Assembly: GCA_030054835.1 (NCBI GenBank)
Contig: JASGVS010000027.1
Span: forward strand, 62,001 to 126,000
From: UBA3910 sp002391465
Lineage (GTDB): Bacteria > Bacillota > Limnochordia > Darwinibacteriales > Darwinibacteriaceae
Direction: 5' to 3'
Length of the DNA: 64,000 nucleotides
Position numbers and translations under genes: made by a program. A model generated the notes under the pieces. It made no database searches. It was given only the letters and a program-made list of their open reading frames with translations, and was not told the origin of the DNA. Below, in pieces: positions 50,898 to 59,285 of this stretch. Positions within the stretch are counted from its first letter, which is position 1, and each line of letters begins with the position of its first letter.

Positions 50898-51776
50898 TTA
50901 GGCTCGGGGCACAACCACCCTAGTTTTCTCTGGCGAGAGCTTGGTGTGGAGCGGGGCAGCGGGGAAAATATCTCCGTCCAGCATCACGGGCATGGACATG
51001 CCCTGGACAGAAATTTCTCTGCCCTGAAGTATCGTTACGGCAGGATGGTTAGTGTGCCCCCCTGAGTAAATCTTGGGCAGGGTTACCGCCAGATCGCTGC
51101 GGCTGATTTCATCAATGATCAGAACTTCGAACTGACCCGCATTGTAGTGTGCATCCGGCGTGAACATCATTCCCCCACCGCCGTAGGGCATATTCATCAC
51201 AAAAAGACCAATAATATTCCGGGTCATTGTCTTGCCATCAATAGTAATATCCACAGTGAAACTCCTCAGTCGCCGCAAAGTGGCAGCAACCCCCAGGAGG
51301 AAGGCAACCTTACCCTTAATCATGCTGTCCGAGCGTTCATTCACATACTCGATTACATCCACAGGAAAGCCAATGGAGGCCAGAACACCGAAGTAACGGG
51401 AACCATAGACGCCCACATCCAGGGTGTCAATGTCCCTTTCCAGCAAAACTTCGATGGCGGGACGCGTCTGTCTGGGAATACCGAGACCACGAGCGTAATC
51501 ATTACCAGTTCCGCCGGGAATGATACCCAGGGCAGCGGTGGGATTTTCACAGACACCAGTTAACACTTCTCGAATTGTACCGTCTCCGCCTAAAGCTGCC
51601 ACAATTTCATGTTTTTCGCTGGCTCGCTGGGCAAGTTCAATGGCATGTCCGGGCCCATCTGTAAAGATTAGTTCAAAATCGGTGTTTTTTTCGCGCAGGA
51701 TCTGTTCTGCCAGCCGCGCGGTTCGTTCGCCCCGTCCCCGTCCCGCAAGAGGGTTGGCGATTACCGCTATACTCAT
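50898..51776 (-). CDS. Diacylglycerol/lipid kinase family protein (DagK/YegS-like)
   Basis: 292 residues. IANPLAGRGRGE at the N-terminus, the nucleotide-binding GGDGTIREVL, and GIIPGGTGNDYARGLGIP are the signature of the DAGK catalytic domain. Probably phosphorylates diacylglycerol (recycling lipid from lipoteichoic acid or similar) at the inner face of the membrane; undecaprenol or other lipid substrates cannot be excluded. ATG with GGGGAGGA about 8 bases upstream. Confidence 0.87.
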   Translation of the reverse strand: MSIAVIANPLAGRGRGERTARLAEQILREKNTDFELIFTDGPGHAIELAQRASEKHEIVAALGGDGTIREVLTGVCENPTAALGIIPGGTGNDYARGLGIPRQTRPAIEVLLERDIDTLDVGVYGSRYFGVLASIGFPVDVIEYVNERSDSMIKGKVAFLLGVAATLRRLRSFTVDITIDGKTMTRNIIGLFVMNMPYGGGGMMFTPDAHYNAGQFEVLIIDEISRSDLAVTLPKIYSGGHTNHPAVTILQGREISVQGMSMPVMLDGDIFPAAPLHTKLSPEKTRVVVPRA

Positions 51777-51870
51777 TTCGTTTTTCCTCCCCGTTCCCTA
51801 ATGTTGACATAATTCGCCATTATAACTCCAAACTCCTTCGCCCATACTAGACGAAGAAGGGGGTGGCAGA

Positions 51871-52065
51871 GTGGCGAAAGACAAGAAAAAGGCGAATTTG
51901 CGCAAACAACAGCAGTTTTCCAAGGCGGGTAAACCCGCAGGGGCTAATAATTACTTTGAAACAGCTGAAGAGTTAGCAAATCGCCAACAGGGTTCAGGCA
52001 TGGGAAAAAGGCAGCAGCAGAAAACTAACAAACCCACACCTAACCCAGAAGGCCCCGGAAAATAA
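51871..52065 (+). CDS. Small basic hydrophilic protein, unknown (possibly spore-related)
   Basis: 64 residues, very rich in Lys, Gln, Asn and Gly, with no hydrophobic core: repeated KRQQQK/RKQQQF-like stretches flank a central YFETAEELANRQ. The composition resembles small acid-soluble spore proteins of the gamma type and other disordered spore proteins, but no clear motif match is visible, so function is open. GTG start with AAGGGGG 7 bases upstream and a clean stop before a terminator hairpin support it as a real gene. Confidence 0.6.
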   Translation: MAKDKKKANLRKQQQFSKAGKPAGANNYFETAEELANRQQGSGMGKRQQQKTNKPTPNPEGPGK

Positions 52066-52068
52066 CGC

Positions 52069-52095
52069 AAAAAAAGGGAGCATTTACGCTCCCTT
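52069..52095 (-). terminator. Terminator, mainly for the minus-strand gene
   Basis: AAGGGAGC pairs with GCTCCCTT around ATTTAC; read on the minus strand the stem is followed by seven T, placed just after the stop of the gene at 52115-52546. It may also end the small plus-strand gene. Confidence 0.75.
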
Positions 52096-52114
52096 CCTTC
52101 TTATCTGGTCTTCC

Positions 52115-52546
52115 TCAGACTCCACTGATAAGCTCGGTCAGCCTTTGGGCCGCCTGGAGAGCACCTTGTTCGCTGCGTGCCCAGACGCTGCGACGCAGTT
52201 CAGCGATGGTTTCGCCGATCTCCCTTTGGATGCCCAGTTTCTCCTCTTGACGGAAAACTCCCTGTTCCCAGGTCTCCTCCAAATCGTCTACCGCCATGGT
52301 CGCAGCCTCCCACTGTCTTTGTACTGCTGCCTCAGCTATCTCGTCAACCAAGTCCTGCATATCCGACAAAGGATGATCAGGCGGTGTGGGGGCCAGTGGG
52401 TAATCGGGTAGGTACTCTACCAATCTGACTTGCTGCGGTAAGGGTTGGGGGGAATCTCGGTCGGAGAGGGAAAGCCTGCTGGAAAAAACGAGCACCCCCA
52501 CCAGGAGGGCGGCCAAACCCAAAAACACTGTTAGATTGCGGCGCAC
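52115..52546 (-). CDS. Uncharacterised exported helical protein
   Basis: 143 residues. N-terminal membrane/signal helix (about 5-22), a Pro-rich stretch (PLPQQV, PLAPTPPDHP), then two or three amphipathic helices with conserved-looking Trp (RQWEAATMAVDDLEETWEQ). The pattern is like DUF4363-type proteins of Firmicutes; this is a loose comparison. GTG start with AAAGGAGAG about 6 bases upstream on the minus strand. Monocistronic, divergent from the glycosyltransferase gene. Confidence 0.55.
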   Translation of the reverse strand: MRRNLTVFLGLAALLVGVLVFSSRLSLSDRDSPQPLPQQVRLVEYLPDYPLAPTPPDHPLSDMQDLVDEIAEAAVQRQWEAATMAVDDLEETWEQGVFRQEEKLGIQREIGETIAELRRSVWARSEQGALQAAQRLTELISGV

Positions 52547-52641
52547 GGTATCTCTCCTTTCTTCCTTCAGTATTCCCAGGCTCGTATTGATTCATGATTT
52601 TGGTTCAGAATAATTGAGAGAATGACGGGAGGAAACAGCCG

Positions 52642-53736
52642 ATGAAGGTAGTGTGGGTTGTCCGGCCGGCGGAGGGCGGACTTCTGCAGCATGTGCAGCA
52701 GTTGTCAGAGGGCATGTCTGAGTTTGAGATTGTTGTAGTTGCTCCCCCCGAGTTGGAGTGCTGGGGCGGTAAGCATCGGTTCATACCGCTCAAGATCGCC
52801 GATGGGCTGCGGCCCGGCGAAGATCTGAGTGCCGTCTTCCGTTTAAGGCGGATCCTCAGGACGGAAAAGGCCCCCATCATCCATGCCCACGGCCTAAAGG
52901 CAGCAATTCTCACTGCCCCCGCCCTGTCCCATTTAGGTCCACACCGCTTCATCTTTACTGCCCACAACAGCCTACCTGAGTTTCCCCATCGGCCGCAACG
53001 CTGGTGGGCCCGTAAGCTCCAACGGCGTCTGTTTCGCCGTATGGATATGATTATCAGTGTATCCAATGCGGTGCGTCAGCAGATCGTGAACCTGGCGCCT
53101 GAGGCACGGGTAATGACCATCCATAACGGCATTTCTGCCGCTGCCTACGGGCAAGTGAGCCCAGAGGATGCCCGCCGGGAAGCTGGGCTCTCGGCGGGGG
53201 ATCGGGTGGTGGGTACAGTGGCCAGGTTGATTCCCAGCAAGGGAATTAAAACACTGCTTGAGGCAGTTTCCCTTGTGGCCAAAATCCTGCCCGATTTAAA
53301 GCTGGTTATAGTAGGTGATGGTCCGGAGCGGGAGAGGTTGGAGAGGTACGCCCAGGGTTTGGGCCTTAGGGAGCAGGTGAGGTTTTTGGGTCAGAGGGAA
53401 GACGTACCTAGTTTGATGGCGGGCTGGGACTGCTTTGCCCTACCCAGTCTGAGTGAGGGTTTTAACCTCAGTGTGCTGGAAGCTATGGCAAGCCGTTTAC
53501 CCGTGGTCGTTTCGGATCTACCCGCCCTGCGGGAAGCGGTGGTAGCGGAGAAGGGGGGCTTTTTGGCCTCGCCTGGCAGTGCCCCCGATTTTGCTGCTGC
53601 TCTCCTCTACATTCTGAAAGCACCGGAAAAGGCCAAGGCCATGGGTGAGTTCAACCGGGAAAGGGTTAACGCCGTTTTTGATGTGAGTAAGATGATTCGC
53701 AGTGTCCATAGTCTGTACAAGGGGTATGGGGAGTGA
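52642..53736 (+). CDS. Glycosyltransferase family 4
   Basis: 364 residues with a GT-B fold. N-terminal acceptor half (VVRPAEGGLLQHVQQLSEGM; HAHGLKAA; TAHNS; SVSNAVRQQI) and donor half with VGTVARLIPSKGIKTLLEA, IVGDGPERERLE and the E-x7-E segment SLSEGFNLSVLEAMASRLPVV. Probably builds a cell-surface glycan or glycolipid using a nucleotide sugar. Translationally coupled to the large phosphatase-like membrane protein downstream (GTGA overlap). Confidence 0.88.
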   Translation: MKVVWVVRPAEGGLLQHVQQLSEGMSEFEIVVVAPPELECWGGKHRFIPLKIADGLRPGEDLSAVFRLRRILRTEKAPIIHAHGLKAAILTAPALSHLGPHRFIFTAHNSLPEFPHRPQRWWARKLQRRLFRRMDMIISVSNAVRQQIVNLAPEARVMTIHNGISAAAYGQVSPEDARREAGLSAGDRVVGTVARLIPSKGIKTLLEAVSLVAKILPDLKLVIVGDGPERERLERYAQGLGLREQVRFLGQREDVPSLMAGWDCFALPSLSEGFNLSVLEAMASRLPVVVSDLPALREAVVAEKGGFLASPGSAPDFAAALLYILKAPEKAKAMGEFNRERVNAVFDVSKMIRSVHSLYKGYGE

Positions 53737-55841
53737 GGGTGCGGCTGCTGGTCACGACCATTGCCCTAATCCTTCTGCTCAGTGCACCCAAAGCAGGAAC
53801 AGCCCAGGTTGACCAGATTATTCTCGTGCTCTGGCACGGCCTAGAGTGGGAGCAGATCAAAGACCTCTGCGATCTAGAGCCGCTGGCACTGGGGATAATG
53901 AACACACGCTCAGGCGGGGGAAGTGAACCTTCCGCCTCCTACTTAAGTATTGGGGCCGGGGCCAGGACGGTGGGATTTTCCGGGGCAGAAGCCTTTACTA
54001 CGGTGGAGCGAGCCGGTGACATATTCTTGCTCCGTACCGGGAAAGAGCCCACGCCATTTATTCAACCGGAGATTAACCTGATCCAGGCGGCGCAGACTGT
54101 GAATTACACGATGAAACTGGGGGCGTTAGGCAGTGCCTTGGCCAACCGAGGGATGCCCGCTCGAGTCCTGGGCAGCAGTGACGCCGAAATGAAGGGCAGC
54201 TGGGCTGCCCTAGCTGCCATGGACGAATGGGGCAGGGTGTGGCTAGGCGAAATTGGCGATCACCTATTAACGGAAGATATTACGTATCCTTATGGCCTGA
54301 GGACCGATTACGCAAGACTCTCGGCAGAGGTTCTGCGGGCTGGAGAGAGGCTTGTGGTGGTGGACTTAGGTGATCCGTTCCGTTTTGACCAGTACCAGAA
54401 ATTTTTAACGGCGGAGCAGAGGGAGAAACTGCAGGGCCGCATGGTGAGTGAAGCCAAAGCTTTTATACATGGGCTTTCCCAATCACGCCGGGACGGCACT
54501 GTCATTTTTGTGGTCAGTCCCCACCCCGGTAGGGAAAGGGCCGAACTTGGGCTATGGCTAACCCCCGTTTTGTGTATCGGTCTCGAGGGAGGCCTTCTCA
54601 CTTCAGGCACAACCCATTGGCCGGGACTGATTGCTAATATAGATATAGCTCCCACTATTCTTGCCCTGTTAAATATTGATCACAGCGAACCCTTCCTAGG
54701 TCGGGAAGCGGTGATTACAGCCCATCCTGATCCCTTTTCCCATCTAGTGAAGACACAGGAGCGTCTAGAGCATGTCAATCAACAGAGGGGTCTTGTCCTA
54801 CGGGGCGTGATCTCACTCCAGATCGCCCTACACGGTGCCTGTCTGATCGTTTTGATTATCAGCCGGCCGTCCTCCTCCATTATCAGCCTTTTCCAGCGTC
54901 TGCTCACAGGCTTTCTCGTCCTTCCCTTAGCCTTTGTGCTTCTGCCCGCTTCCTTCTGGCTGATCTTGGTTCTGGCTGCTGCCTTTCTGTTCTTGGAGTA
55001 TGCCTGTAAGGATCTGCTGGTCAGGGTTGGTATTATTGCAGGTGTTACAACTGTGGTGGTTGCCCTAGATGTACTTGGGGGCAGTTGGCTGTTGCGCTTT
55101 TCCTATTTAGGCTACGACGCCATTGCCGGTGCTCGGTTTTACGGGATCGGCAATGAGTTGATGGGCTTTTTGGTGGGGACAACCGTTCTCTGTCTATCAG
55201 TACTTTGGCAGAAGGGGACACACCCAGCCCATTTGAAATGGCTTTCGCCAATCCTGTTCCTTAGTGTGCTGGTCGTGATCGGTGCACCCAGCCTGGGCAC
55301 AAATGTGGGTGGGGCCATTTCAGCTGTCTTCGCCTTTGGTTATACCTGGCTCGAACTACGGGGACAGAAAACACACCTGGGGCGTTTGTTAGCACTCTGT
55401 GCGGCAGTTGTAGCCGTGCTTGCCCTTTTGATGCTGGTGGATCAGGGTAACCCCGCGGGCGAGCAGTCCCACATCGGCCAGACGGTGGGATTAATCAAAC
55501 GGGATGGAATTTTGGCTATCAGGCAGATTATCACGCGTAAGCTGGCCATGAACCTCAGGCTGCTCCGCTACAGCGTTTGGAGCAGGGCTCTGGTTATGGC
55601 CATTGCTGCCATGGGAGCCAGCTTTATCTGGCCCTCAACCTTTATTGCCTGGCTAAAAAAAGACTATCCCTTCATTGCCATTGGCATGCGGGGGATAGCC
55701 ATTGGTTCCCTTGCTGCGTTTATCTTCAATGATTCGGGCGTTGTGGCAGCAGCCACCTGCCTCTATTTCGCGTCCAGCACCCAACTGCTCCTTGCCCTGC
55801 GGCTAAAACATGATCTTAATGCGTCTGAGTCCCACGTTTAA
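53733..55841 (+). CDS. Large exported membrane protein: alkaline-phosphatase-like domain plus multi-helix C-terminus
   Basis: 702 residues. Signal peptide (1-24), then about 330 extracellular residues like the alkaline-phosphatase/PGAM superfamily: NTRSGGGSEPSASYLSIGAGAR near 55-76 and a later GLIANIDIAPTILALL segment. The first metal motif is degenerate (LWHGLEW where an Asp is expected), so catalysis is uncertain. Residues about 355-700 hold roughly eight to ten membrane helices with GIGNELMGF and GTNVGGAISA loops. Not recognised as a named protein. GTG start overlaps the glycosyltransferase stop. The 3' end overlaps rodA convergently by 39 bases. Confidence 0.7.
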   Translation: MRVRLLVTTIALILLLSAPKAGTAQVDQIILVLWHGLEWEQIKDLCDLEPLALGIMNTRSGGGSEPSASYLSIGAGARTVGFSGAEAFTTVERAGDIFLLRTGKEPTPFIQPEINLIQAAQTVNYTMKLGALGSALANRGMPARVLGSSDAEMKGSWAALAAMDEWGRVWLGEIGDHLLTEDITYPYGLRTDYARLSAEVLRAGERLVVVDLGDPFRFDQYQKFLTAEQREKLQGRMVSEAKAFIHGLSQSRRDGTVIFVVSPHPGRERAELGLWLTPVLCIGLEGGLLTSGTTHWPGLIANIDIAPTILALLNIDHSEPFLGREAVITAHPDPFSHLVKTQERLEHVNQQRGLVLRGVISLQIALHGACLIVLIISRPSSSIISLFQRLLTGFLVLPLAFVLLPASFWLILVLAAAFLFLEYACKDLLVRVGIIAGVTTVVVALDVLGGSWLLRFSYLGYDAIAGARFYGIGNELMGFLVGTTVLCLSVLWQKGTHPAHLKWLSPILFLSVLVVIGAPSLGTNVGGAISAVFAFGYTWLELRGQKTHLGRLLALCAAVVAVLALLMLVDQGNPAGEQSHIGQTVGLIKRDGILAIRQIITRKLAMNLRLLRYSVWSRALVMAIAAMGASFIWPSTFIAWLKKDYPFIAIGMRGIAIGSLAAFIFNDSGVVAAATCLYFASSTQLLLALRLKHDLNASESHV

Positions 55842-56939
55842 AATGATGCCAATGGCCAGCAGACTGGTGAGCATGGTACTGCCCCCAGCGGTGATGAAGG
55901 GGAGGGGGAGGCCGGTTACAGGCATAATCCCCAACGTCATACCGACGTTGATCACTAAGTGGAAAAAGAAGATACTCGTGGCACCGGTAGCCAGGAGCGT
56001 GCCATAGGTATCCTTGGCTTTGGCTGCTATGCGAAGACCACGCCAAATTAAAAAGACGTACAGGCTCAAGACCACCATTGCCCCCACAAAACCCAGCTCT
56101 TCCGCCACAACCGAAAAGACAAAGTCAGTGTGATTGGCCGGTAGAAAGCGCAGTGAACTTTGGGTTCCATTCAGGAGCCCCTTGCCCAAAAAGCCGCCTG
56201 AGCCAATAGCTATCATGGATTGGATAATATTCCAGCCAGCTCCGGTGGGGTCCGCATAGGGATCGAGGAAAACGAGCAGCCGTTTCAGCTGATAGGGCTT
56301 AATAATGTTTACCCAGCCCATGAAAGAAACTACAATAGCCACTACGGCTAGGAAGACCAGACTGGAGCCTGCCACCAAGATGTGTTTGGGCTTAGCATCA
56401 CTGACAAACCACAGTGTGAACAAAAGACAGATGAAAATGGCTGCCGTACCCAGGTCGGGCTGGCGTAGAATGAGGCCAGCCAGGATAAAGGTCATGAGGA
56501 AAGCGCGGGCCACCTGCCTGAGATCCCGGGCGTTCTCGTGTTCAGAGAAAAGCTTGGCTAAGGCTAGGACCAGGGCTAGTTTCGCGAGCTCGGAGGGTTG
56601 AATAGTCAAGGGACCGATTCTCACCCAGCGTTGGGAGCCAAAGACTGTTGTTCCCAGCACCAAAACGACCATCAAAAGGGCAGCATTGCCGAAATAGATG
56701 AGGCGGGTCCAGGGCAGCCAGGAGCGGTAATCCATGGAAAGGATGATTACTGCGAGGACACTTCCCAGGCCAAAGGCTAACAGCTGGCGTTTAACATAGT
56801 AAAAGGGGCTGGCGCCTAAAGCTTCCAGCTGGGAATGGGAAGCTGAATAGATCACAACTAGGCCGATGCCGACTAGTGCCAGCACAGCTAAGATCAGGGG
56901 CCAGTCCAAATTGCGCCAATAACGTCGGGGAATTCTCAT
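55803..56939 (-). CDS. rodA: SEDS peptidoglycan polymerase (RodA/FtsW/SpoVE family)
   Basis: 378 residues with about ten membrane helices. Family motifs: SQRWVRIGPLTIQPSELAKLAL, RQPDLGTA, GAGWNIIQSMIAIGSGGFLGKG, FVFSVVAEELGF and GLPLPFITAGGSTML. Polymerises lipid II glycan strands with a partner class B PBP. The absence of nearby mur/fts genes and the short C-terminus favour RodA over FtsW. ATG with GGGAGG an unusually long way (about 13 bases) upstream. TATAAT on the minus strand at 56972-56977 is a likely -10. Confidence 0.92.
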   Translation of the reverse strand: MRIPRRYWRNLDWPLILAVLALVGIGLVVIYSASHSQLEALGASPFYYVKRQLLAFGLGSVLAVIILSMDYRSWLPWTRLIYFGNAALLMVVLVLGTTVFGSQRWVRIGPLTIQPSELAKLALVLALAKLFSEHENARDLRQVARAFLMTFILAGLILRQPDLGTAAIFICLLFTLWFVSDAKPKHILVAGSSLVFLAVVAIVVSFMGWVNIIKPYQLKRLLVFLDPYADPTGAGWNIIQSMIAIGSGGFLGKGLLNGTQSSLRFLPANHTDFVFSVVAEELGFVGAMVVLSLYVFLIWRGLRIAAKAKDTYGTLLATGATSIFFFHLVINVGMTLGIMPVTGLPLPFITAGGSTMLTSLLAIGIILNVGLRRIKIMF

Positions 56940-57019
56940 GTTGCAGCCAGTACCTCCCTCTACTTGCTTCTATTATAACTGCTTTGTCCGGCATAAACCA
57001 CCCTTTGGGACAAAAGGTG

Positions 57020-57048
57020 TTGACCCGTTTTTGACCCTCTGTTATAAT
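57020..57048 (+). promoter_or_regulatory. Promoter of tRNA-Lys/tRNA-Leu
   Basis: TTGACC (57020-57025) and TATAAT (57043-57048) with a 17-base spacer, ending 14 bases before tRNA-Lys. Confidence 0.85.
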
Positions 57049-57062
57049 AAACGTTGCATGAT

Positions 57063-57138
57063 GAGCCATTAGCTCAGTCGGTAGAGCACCGGACTTTTAA
57101 TCCGGGTGTCCCGCGTTCGAGTCGCGGATGGCTCACCA
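57063..57138 (+). tRNA. tRNA-Lys (UUU)
   Basis: Acceptor GAGCCAT/ATGGCTC, anticodon stem CCGGA/TCCGG with TTT in the loop, T loop TTCGAGT, encoded CCA. Confidence 0.95.
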
Positions 57139-57153
57139 TTTAAATATAGACGG

Positions 57154-57239
57154 GCAGGCGTGGCGGAATTGGCAGACGCGCTAGACTTAGGATCTAGTGG
57201 GTGTTCCCCGTGAGAGTTCGACTCTCTCCGCCTGCACCA
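57154..57239 (+). tRNA. tRNA-Leu (UAG)
   Basis: 86 bases with a long variable arm (GGGTGTTCCCC region), acceptor GCAGGCG/CGCCTGC, anticodon stem CTAGA/TCTAG with TAG in the loop, encoded CCA. Confidence 0.95.
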
Positions 57240-57253
57240 TTTTTTTCTGCGGA

Positions 57254-57277
57254 TACACTGCAAAGTGTACTTTTTTT
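57254..57277 (+). terminator. Terminator after tRNA-Leu
   Basis: TACACT pairs with AGTGTA around a GCAA (GNRA) tetraloop, followed by C and seven T. The stem is short and not GC-rich, so read-through into tig is possible. Confidence 0.6.
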
Positions 57278-57314
57278 GCTTTGTTTTGGTTTACAAAAAA
57301 AGGGGGAAACACCA

Positions 57315-58643
57315 ATGACCACTAGTTTGGAGAAATTGGGCAACAGCCGGGTTAAACTGACTGTTACCATTGATGCTGATGAATTAGAGAAGACTATAGA
57401 TGAAGCCTACCGGCGTACTTCCAAGAGAATTACTCTGCCTGGTTTCCGTAAGGGTAGGGCACCTCGCCAGCTTATTGAGTTGAATTACGGACCTAACGTG
57501 TTTCTAGAGGACGCCCTTGATATCCTGCTCCCCAGGGCTTACGATCGGGCTCTGCAGGAAACGGAGATCCAGCCTGTGGATCAGCCTGTTGCCGACGTGG
57601 AACAGCTGGAAAGGGGCGTAGGCGCAACTCTTACTTATGAAGTAGATGTATACCCCGAACTGGAGTTGGGAGAATACAAAGGCTTGAAAGCTGAACGTAC
57701 CGTAGTTGAGGTTACGGATGAAGACGTACAGCAGGTTCTAGAACAGCAGCAGGAGCGGGCGGCCCAGCTAGTGGGTACAGACCGCACCACTGTTCAGGAA
57801 GGGGACTTTGTCCTCATTGACTTCCTCGGCAAAGTTGACGGCCAACCCTTCAGCGGCGGAGCAGCAGAGGATCACAGACTCTTGATCGGCTCCCAGACAT
57901 TCATTCCCGGTTTCGAGGAAGCCTTGGTTGGTTTTGAAGTGGGACAGACGGACGACATTACCGTCACTTTCCCCGAAGATTATCATGCGGAACACCTAGC
58001 GGGCAAGGAAGCCGTTTTCACCGTTACCGTTAAGGAGTTGAAGGTCAAACAGGTACCTGCCCTTGATGATGAATTTGCCAAAGATATCAGTCAATTTGAG
58101 ACCCTGGATGAATTAAAAGCGGAGATTCGGAAAAACTTAGAGGACGAAGCTACCCGCAGAACAACTGTTGAGGTTGAGAATAAACTATTAGAACAAATTG
58201 CCGACAATAGTAAGGTAGAACTGCCCAAATCCATGATCGTCCATCAGGCGGAGCATCTCGTGGAGGATTTCCTCCAGAACATCCAGCGTCAGGGCCTCAC
58301 TGAAGAGAGGTACCTGGAGATCACAGGGCAGACCCGGGAAGGACTGCGGGAACAGTTCGAACCCCAAGCTGAAAAGCAAATTGTGTTTGATTTGATAATA
58401 GGTAGCATCATCGAAAAAGAAGGTATCACAGTCAGCGAAGAAGAAGTAGATAGTCAGATTGACGAGTATCTGGGTTCCACTTCCGACATGGAAGAGGAGA
58501 TGGTAGCACGTTTGCGTGAGTACTGGAACGCCCAGAGGAGAAACATTGAAATATCGCTGCAGAGGGAAAAAGCTCTCAAATTCCTAGTAGACAACGCCGA
58601 AATCACCGAAGTTACCCAGAAAGAGGCAGCGGAGGAAGAGTAG
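57315..58643 (+). CDS. tig: Trigger factor
   Basis: 442 residues. Ribosome-bound chaperone and prolyl isomerase. N-terminal ribosome-binding loop GFRKGRAPRQ (about 45-54), central FKBP-type domain (about 160-245; GDFVLIDFLGKVDG, LIGSQTFIPGFEEALVG) and helical C-terminal domain. The start is ATG 57315 with AAAAGGGGG upstream; the frame extends back into the tRNA-Leu gene without meaning. Followed by clpP after 14 bases. Confidence 0.96.
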   Translation: MTTSLEKLGNSRVKLTVTIDADELEKTIDEAYRRTSKRITLPGFRKGRAPRQLIELNYGPNVFLEDALDILLPRAYDRALQETEIQPVDQPVADVEQLERGVGATLTYEVDVYPELELGEYKGLKAERTVVEVTDEDVQQVLEQQQERAAQLVGTDRTTVQEGDFVLIDFLGKVDGQPFSGGAAEDHRLLIGSQTFIPGFEEALVGFEVGQTDDITVTFPEDYHAEHLAGKEAVFTVTVKELKVKQVPALDDEFAKDISQFETLDELKAEIRKNLEDEATRRTTVEVENKLLEQIADNSKVELPKSMIVHQAEHLVEDFLQNIQRQGLTEERYLEITGQTREGLREQFEPQAEKQIVFDLIIGSIIEKEGITVSEEEVDSQIDEYLGSTSDMEEEMVARLREYWNAQRRNIEISLQREKALKFLVDNAEITEVTQKEAAEEE

Positions 58644-58657
58644 AAAGGCGGGAGATT

Positions 58658-59245
58658 ATGAGTGTATTAATCCCTATGGTTGTGGAGCAGACTAACCGCG
58701 GCGAGAGAGCGTTTGATATCTATTCGCGTCTGCTCAAGGATAGAATCATCTTCATCGGTGGACCTATCGATGATCATGTGGCCAATTTGGTCATTGCACA
58801 GCTTCTGTTTTTAGAGTCGGAGGATCCCGACAAGGACATTAACCTGTATATCAACAGCCCAGGCGGAGTTGTCTCGTCTGGACTGGCAATCTACGATACC
58901 ATCCAGTACATCAAAGCTGATGTTTCCACAATCTGTGTGGGGATGGCTGCGAGCATGGGTGCGCTGTTGCTCAGCGCCGGAACAAAGGGCAAGAGATTTG
59001 CCCTGCCCAACTCCCGGATTATGATCCACCAGCCCTTGGGCGGTGCCCAGGGTCAGGCCAGTCAGATTGAGATCCAGGCCAAGGAGATTCTCTATCTCCG
59101 TGCCAGGATCAATCAGATTCTCCACGAGCACACTGGCCAGCCGCTGGATAAGATCGAACGGGATACCGATCGGGACTATTACATGTCTGCAGATGAGGCA
59201 GCTGAATACGGTTTGATCGACGGCGTTCTGAACAAACGCCAGTGA
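58658..59245 (+). CDS. clpP: ATP-dependent Clp protease proteolytic subunit
   Basis: 195 residues. Serine peptidase with Ser99 in GMAASMGA, His124 in RIMIHQPLGG and the downstream Asp in the ERDTDRDYYM region. Forms the ClpP barrel that ClpX, encoded next, feeds; substrates include proteins tagged by the ssrA RNA at 42197-42546. ATG with AAAGGCGGGAG upstream. Confidence 0.97.
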   Translation: MSVLIPMVVEQTNRGERAFDIYSRLLKDRIIFIGGPIDDHVANLVIAQLLFLESEDPDKDINLYINSPGGVVSSGLAIYDTIQYIKADVSTICVGMAASMGALLLSAGTKGKRFALPNSRIMIHQPLGGAQGQASQIEIQAKEILYLRARINQILHEHTGQPLDKIERDTDRDYYMSADEAAEYGLIDGVLNKRQ

Positions 59246-59285
59246 AAGCAGGAGGAACAGCAGTAAGAGTAAGCGAGGTGATATG

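Noticed and set aside
51804..51826. TTGACA and TATAAC upstream of the small basic protein gene
   Set aside because: The two boxes are only 11 bases apart, too close for a housekeeping promoter; the CATTATA also looks sigma-F/G-like but no matching -35 is present.
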